64,000 nt of DNA, taken from NCBI RefSeq assembly GCF_000003815.2, contig NC_049986.1, positions 2,705,782-2,769,781 on the forward strand, given 5' to 3'. The notes beneath the pieces are model-generated. The model was not told the DNA's origin. It made no database searches and saw nothing but the letters and a program-made list of their open reading frames with translations. Position numbers and translations under genes: made by a program. Positions 58,990 through 64,000 of this stretch are shown here, in pieces (position 1 is the stretch's first letter; every line of letters begins with the position of its first letter). Source of the stretch: Branchiostoma floridae (Eukaryota > Chordata > Leptocardii > Amphioxiformes > Branchiostomatidae).

Positions 58990-59176
58990 CAGGTACCGGT
59001 TGGAAGAATTTTTAGAATACACTACAAATTCACAGGAATAGAAAAGAATTTCATTCTGACGGCATTTGGGCTCATTCCTTCCCGAATGGCCCCGAATGTG
59101 GCACGAATTTTGCAAATACTTCATTCCGGCTGTTTTTGCTTGATTCCTGCTAATTCGGTTTCAGTGTGAAGGACCT
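58990..59176 (-). mobile_element. MITE fragment (family of 9571-10117)
   Basis: Only the part from AGAATTTTTAGAATACACTA to CAGTGTGAAGGACC remains. Confidence 0.7.
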
Positions 59177-59454
59177 GTTAGAGACTACCGTTAGGGAGAA
59201 ATTGTGCCCAAAAGTAGTTTTGGCGCCGCCATTTTACGTTGACCTACTTTCCACTTCTTTGCTGTCCCCAAGTGCCCAAATGTCTCAATCCAAGATGATT
59301 ATATATAAATACAGTCTTCAAACCTTTCTTGTATCTCTCTAATTGTGTTATAATCACTTCAAGGACTGTTTCATCAAGGTTATCCCCACTACCCTGGACG
59401 AGAAAGAGTGACGGAAGTTGGCTTTGTTGGCAAATCATATACGGCGCAGTACAT

Positions 59455-59720
59455 TAGAATATAGAATAGAATAGAACTTTATTGCGCGACAATTGTAACA
59501 GGTACAATGTATGGCAATCTGTGTATACATGGGAGTTGAACTATATACTATTGCAAATAACTAACAACTAATCTAATCTAATGTAACGTATAAACAATCT
59601 AGTTAATATCATAAAAGCTAATACTTCAGATCATTATGTCAATATAGCATTGTCTCGTTTTTGCAAGGAGTTGTAAATGAATTGGCCTACGTAGGCAGAT
59701 ATACGATAATGTCATATTGA
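59455..59720 (-). mobile_element. Non-LTR retrotransposon 3' tail
   Basis: The minus strand ends CGCGCAATAAAGTTCTATTC followed by ATTCT repeats, the form of many CR1/L2-like LINE or SINE tails. Also in copy B at 62868-63100. Confidence 0.45.
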
Positions 59721-59905
59721 ATATCTCTGTCTTGGTATGTGGTAGTACAATATCATTAGCAGCGGGTCCGTATGAGGGTACCTGGATTTGGAAGAGGATT
59801 ATTGTCGAAAAGACAAATGAGATAACTTTGCGAAAATCGGATGCATGTGTATCCCCCCAAAATATTATCTATCAGAAAATAACACTCACTTCTGGAGCGT
59901 TATAC

Positions 59906-59944
<39 letters not shown>

Positions 59945-60084
59945 CATATATATATATACATATCACTATATGTGCGCGTGTGTTTGGGTATCCAGAAACA
60001 GTATCCAAGCCCGTGGGGGCAGGCTGGACATTGTGTGCTTACTGCCTTAATTCCTGCCACCGTAGAATCTTCTTGGAGATTAGC

Positions 60085-60186
60085 NNNNNNNNNNNNNNNN
60101 NNNNNNNNNNNNNNNNNNNNNNNNNNNNNNNNNNNNNNNNNNNNNNNNNNNNNNNNNNNNNNNNNNNNNNNNNNNNNNNNNNNNNN
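60085..60186. other. Assembly gap (102 N)
   Basis: Copy B (63458-63560) gives the likely missing sequence. Confidence 0.9.
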
Positions 60187-60345
60187 TATTTATCGTGCAC
60201 GATATATATTTTTGAGATCAGGCTGGGATATGGTATCCAGGCTTACTAGAATAGTGCAATAATGCAGAACAACATTTTTGTTTGATATGCATGCATGACT
60301 CACTGTACAAAGTGTCATTTACCAATAGCGTTATATAACACACAT

Positions 60346-60552
60346 TCTCATAATTCCACCAGGTGCCATAATACCGCCGCCTCAAAAAATGTTGTTATAG
60401 AGGCCTTCTCAAGATTGTCTTCAACACCTAAATATCTGAATAGTATTACATTTAAGATATTCAACATTCGGTGTTCAAGACAATCTTGGGAAGACCTGTA
60501 TACTGACGTTTTTTGAGGTGGCGGTATTATGGCACCTGGTGGAATTATGATA
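60346..60552. mobile_element. Foldback family CACCAGGTGCCATAAT, copy
   Basis: Inverted-repeat element as at 55017; part of duplication copy A. Confidence 0.8.
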
Positions 60553-61561
60553 GTCGATGTTAACCTTTTATCCAGTAGAACTGTTCAGTGTCGTCACTTG
60601 CTAGCTGACCTTCAGCTCAAGATATAGCTTACATCTCAGACTGTCATTATGAAATTGTGCACAGCAACAGACGATACACTATTCTGAAAACATCACAGTA
60701 GCTAGTTAAGTGGATGATGTGTCTGTGCGTGTGTTTGTAATTGTGGGAAGAAGGGGGGGGGGGTCGCACATGAGTGGATTTCGAATCACTACTAACGTAT
60801 GAAGCTTACTTACGCCAAAGGCTCATTTATGAAGAGTGAAAAAAATAGCACACTTCTTAAGTCACAAGAGTTATAAGAAAAGTCATTTGAGAATCTTCTT
60901 CTTGTGTAAGAATGGCCTCGGCGTTTCTTAGAAAGCCTGCCCTTGCCTTCAGAACGTTCTTGTAGGGCAACTAATTACGCTACCCTTCAACAGGGTTAGA
61001 TATCACATTTTCCTCATCAGTGATTCTCTCACTCCAAATGACACATTAAGGGCGAGAACAAATTCATTTCTGGTTGTGGATAAGAGAAAAATTGTTAACG
61101 TTAAGCACAGGTGTTAACATTTTTCCTACAAGATATGTAAGATCCCCGCTAGCACATTTTATTGTCTGATAGTTGCAGTGTTTAGGAGTCCCAAAAGCGT
61201 AACATTTTGTACCGATAAACTGATAAGAAATGTTTTGTACGATAATGTAAAAATTATCTCCAAAACCATCCACATTTCAACAATCCTGTGCTGACTTGCA
61301 TGTCCAAACCAAGAAATTATTTTGAAGATAAAGCACTCTTAAATTGTCTTAAACTAAGCCTTCCTGTGCATGCAAAAAGATACAACGTGAATTTTCGCTG
61401 AGCAAGAAACAAAAGACAGTTGATTAATTGCTTTGGCCAAAGGTAGTTGTTAGACCAGTCTATGTCATTCCTATCTCGCACTATTGTACATCCGGACAGC
61501 TTCACAGGGATCTTGTCTCGTGTGATTTCTTAGTATAGCCGACATGTACATGATGCACTAA

Positions 61562-62072
61562 ATGGCTGGGAGAAGTGTTGTTCTGCTGCTTGTCGTCCTG
61601 GCATCAACACCATGGGCAGCAAGGGGACAAAGTACGTATAAAAGTACTCCTTACTTCTGTTACCTTTTATTTAGGGGCATGTTGGGTATCGTCGCCCGAG
61701 GTACTTTAAATGATACCCCTACGTTTCAAGCAAGAACAACTTGAAACATGCGGCGAATGACTGGTGTAAGTGTATGTACCAACCATTGATCGCATGTTTC
61801 AAGTTGTACTTTAAGTGACATTCAAGCTTATGTGGTGACTTTGGCCCCCTTTCCACTAGACTGAGAGGACAACAAAAACACACAAAGTGTAAAAGATTTC
61901 TTATCTATACAATTCGTTGAGCGATCTGTAAAATTTTAGGCCGCAGGGAGAGCGCGGCGAGAGCACCGTACTTGTGGAAAGGGGGGAGAAGACAGGAAAC
62001 TGAATTTCCAGCGATTACCGTACTTTGAAAATATTTCACTATAACCTTGTGACTGTGTGTGCGTGCGCGCGC

Positions 62073-62136
<64 letters not shown>

Positions 62137-62245
62137 TTGTGACCGCTTTTTTCTGTATGTTTGTCTCTCTGTATCTCTATGTCTTAAAGGAACGTTTCAC
62201 TCCAGCTCCAGAAGCGGGTATTACAATTCCTCGGAAAATGGATAG
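61562..62245 (+). CDS. Secreted/membrane protein, first two exons, copy B
   Basis: Exon 1 (61562-61635) encodes MAGRSVVLLLVVLASTPWAA then RGQS; exon 2 is 62190-62245. Two of the first seven residues differ from copy A, and one Glu in exon 2 becomes Gly. Splice sites and phases are the same. Later exons would lie beyond the window, and this copy is the likelier one to be complete. Confidence 0.5.
62056..62133. repeat. GT microsatellite
   Basis: (GT)n with GC units at its start; matches 58638-58735. Confidence 0.9.
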
Positions 62246-62411
62246 GTATGCCTGAATCAATATTGTTTGGTCAAACGACCATAAGTTGAAACCTAAACGC
62301 AGAGTGAACATTGTAGCAAACGAGTTCTCGAATTCCCCTGAGGACCCTTCCAATTGTGCACACTGGTGGGGGAGGACGTGACTTTGACCATGGGAACAGG
62401 TACCGGTTGGA

Positions 62412-62586
62412 AGAATTTTTAGAATACACTACAAATTCACAGGAATAGAAAAGAATTTTTATTCTGACGGCATTTGGGCTCATTCTTTCCCGAATGGCCC
62501 CGAATGTGGCACGAATTTTGCAAATACTTCATTCCGGCTGTTTTTGCTTGATTCCTGCTAATTCGGTTTCAGTGTGAAGGACCTGT
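62412..62586 (-). mobile_element. MITE fragment in copy B
   Basis: Same truncated MITE as 58990-59176, carried along by the duplication. Confidence 0.7.
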
Positions 62587-63290
62587 TAGAGACTACCGTT
62601 AGGGAGAAATTGTGCCCAAAAGTAGTTTTGGCGCCGCCATTTTACGCTGACCTACTTTCCACTTCTTTGCTGTCCCAAAGTGCCCAAATCTCTCAATCCA
62701 AGATGATTATATATAAATACAGTCTTCAAACCTTTCTTGTATCTCTCTAATTGTGTTATAATCACTTCAAGGACTGTTTCATCAAGGTTATCCCCACTAC
62801 CCTTGACGAGAAAGAGTGACGGAAGTTGGCTTTGTTGGCAAATCATATACGGCGCAGTACATTAGAATATAGAATAGAATAGAACTTTATTGCGCGACAA
62901 TTGTAACAGGTACAATGTATGGTAATCTGAATATACATGGGAGTTGAACTATATACTATTGTAAATATTTAACAACTAATCTAATCTAATCTAATGTAAC
63001 AGTATAAACAGTGTAGTTAATATCATAAAAGCTAATACTTCAGATCATTATGTCAATATAGCAAGGAGTTGTAAATGAATTAGGCAAATATATGCTAATA
63101 TCATATTGAATATCTCTGTCTTAGCATGTGGTAGTACAATATCATTAGAAAAGGTATGAGGGTACCTGGATTTGGAAGAGAATTATTGTCGAAAAGACAA
63201 ATGAGATAACTTTGTGAAAATCGGATACATGTGTATCCCCCCAAAATATTATCTTTCAGAAAATAACACTCACTTCTGGAACGTAATACC

Positions 63291-63330
<40 letters not shown>

Positions 63331-63671
63331 TATATACATATCACTTTATGTGCGCGTGTGTTTGGGTATCCAGAAACAGTATCCAAGCCCGTGGGGGCAG
63401 GCTGGATATTGTTTGCTTACTGCCTTCCTGACACCGTAGAATCTTCTTGGAGATTAGCAAGCTGATGAAGTAAAAGACAGCCAAAGCCACGCACAAACGA
63501 TTAATCAAATCGCCAACTAGAACATAGCTTGGTTACCATACTCCAGCCCTATCTCAAAAATATTTATCGTGCAGGAACAATGCAATAATGCAGAACAACA
63601 TTTTTGTTTGATATGCATGCAGGACTCACTGTGAAAAGTGTCGTTTACCAATAGCGTTATAAAACATACAT

Positions 63672-63880
63672 TCTCATAATTCCACCAGGTGCCATTATAC
63701 CGCCACCTCAAAAACGTTGTTATAGAGGCCTTCTCAACATTGTCTTCAACACCTAAATATCTGAATAGTATTACATTTAAGATATTCAACATTCGGTGTT
63801 TAAGACAATCTTGGCAAGACCTCTATACTAACGTTTTTTGAGGTGGCGGTATTATGGTACCTGGTGGAATTATGATAGTC
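63672..63880. mobile_element. Foldback family CACCAGGTGCCATAAT, copy
   Basis: Inverted-repeat element as at 60346, in duplication copy B. Confidence 0.8.
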
Positions 63881-64000
63881 GATGTTAACCTTTTATCCAG
63901 TAGAATTGTTCAGTGTCGTCACTTGCTAGCTGACCTTCAGCTCAAGTCATAGCTTACATCTCAGGTATTTGGTTCCGACTGTCATTATGAAATTATACTT

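Larger units (their letters stand above)
57568..60660. repeat. Tandem segmental duplication, copy A
   Basis: Collinear with 60989-64000 at an offset near 3.42 kb and very similar throughout, including a signal-peptide exon, GT repeats, a MITE fragment, a LINE tail, an AT repeat and a foldback. Contains N at 60085-60186. Confidence 0.9.
60989..64000. repeat. Tandem segmental duplication, copy B (runs off window)
   Basis: Partner of 57568-60660. Small indels and substitutions only, so the duplication is recent. Confidence 0.9.

Overview
This window looks like a draft-assembly piece of an invertebrate deuterostome genome, most likely a lancelet (Branchiostoma). The reasons are introns with GT/AG borders and phase-1 extracellular-domain exons, heavy domain shuffling (EGF, C-type lectin, F5/8C), a voltage-gated proton channel, many small foldback transposons, a decayed CR1/Jockey-like LINE, and microsatellites. 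The species call is an inference from content, not a database match. Several N-runs (549, 123, 100, 835, 100, 623, 100, 100 and 102 bases) interrupt it.

Region 1-11315 (+): the 3' part of a multi-EGF/C-type-lectin-like gene. At least sixteen near-identical EGF exons, each 126 or 129 bp and phase 1-1, sit in a tandem exon-plus-intron array. A divergent EGF exon, a two-exon C-type lectin-like domain and a likely short terminal exon follow. Mobile insertions lie in the introns, including one precise 803-bp insertion at TTAA. Region 12590-14963 (-): the C-terminal part of a kelch-repeat protein. Its coding sequence is interrupted by a transposon-like element flanked by a 10-bp direct repeat, whose ends supply GT and AG and which can be spliced out in frame.

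Region 15000-25400: mostly transposon relics, a minisatellite, and an old duplication (about 19190-21270 versus 21960-24110), one copy of which carries a clean hAT-like insertion with an 8-bp target duplication. Region 25729-29617 (-): a CR1/Jockey-type LINE whose endonuclease and reverse transcriptase lie in one frame broken by only two TAG codons, with a 2A-like motif near its N-terminus. Next to it is a 784-bp element with perfect 18-bp inverted repeats and a TAA duplication.

Region 30847-about 41951 (+): a type II membrane receptor-like gene. Splice phases join a cytoplasmic region of 82-residue repeats carrying YxxL motifs, a transmembrane exon, an 11-residue-repeat stalk, a C-type lectin domain with EPN, and an F5/8C (discoidin) domain with a 1-base frameshift. 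Its introns are full of minisatellites. Region 43000-46200: an ~83-bp satellite interleaved with CCAT repeats.

Region 49512-52859 (-): HVCN1 (Hv1 proton channel). All four membrane segments and the C-terminal coiled coil are visible, and the predicted S1-S2 loop is very long and His-rich. Two apparent small indels leave open whether it is an assembly error or a damaged copy. Region 57568-64000: a ~3.4-kb tandem duplication, each copy carrying the first two exons of a small secreted or membrane protein gene with a signal peptide. No operon-like or prokaryotic features are present.
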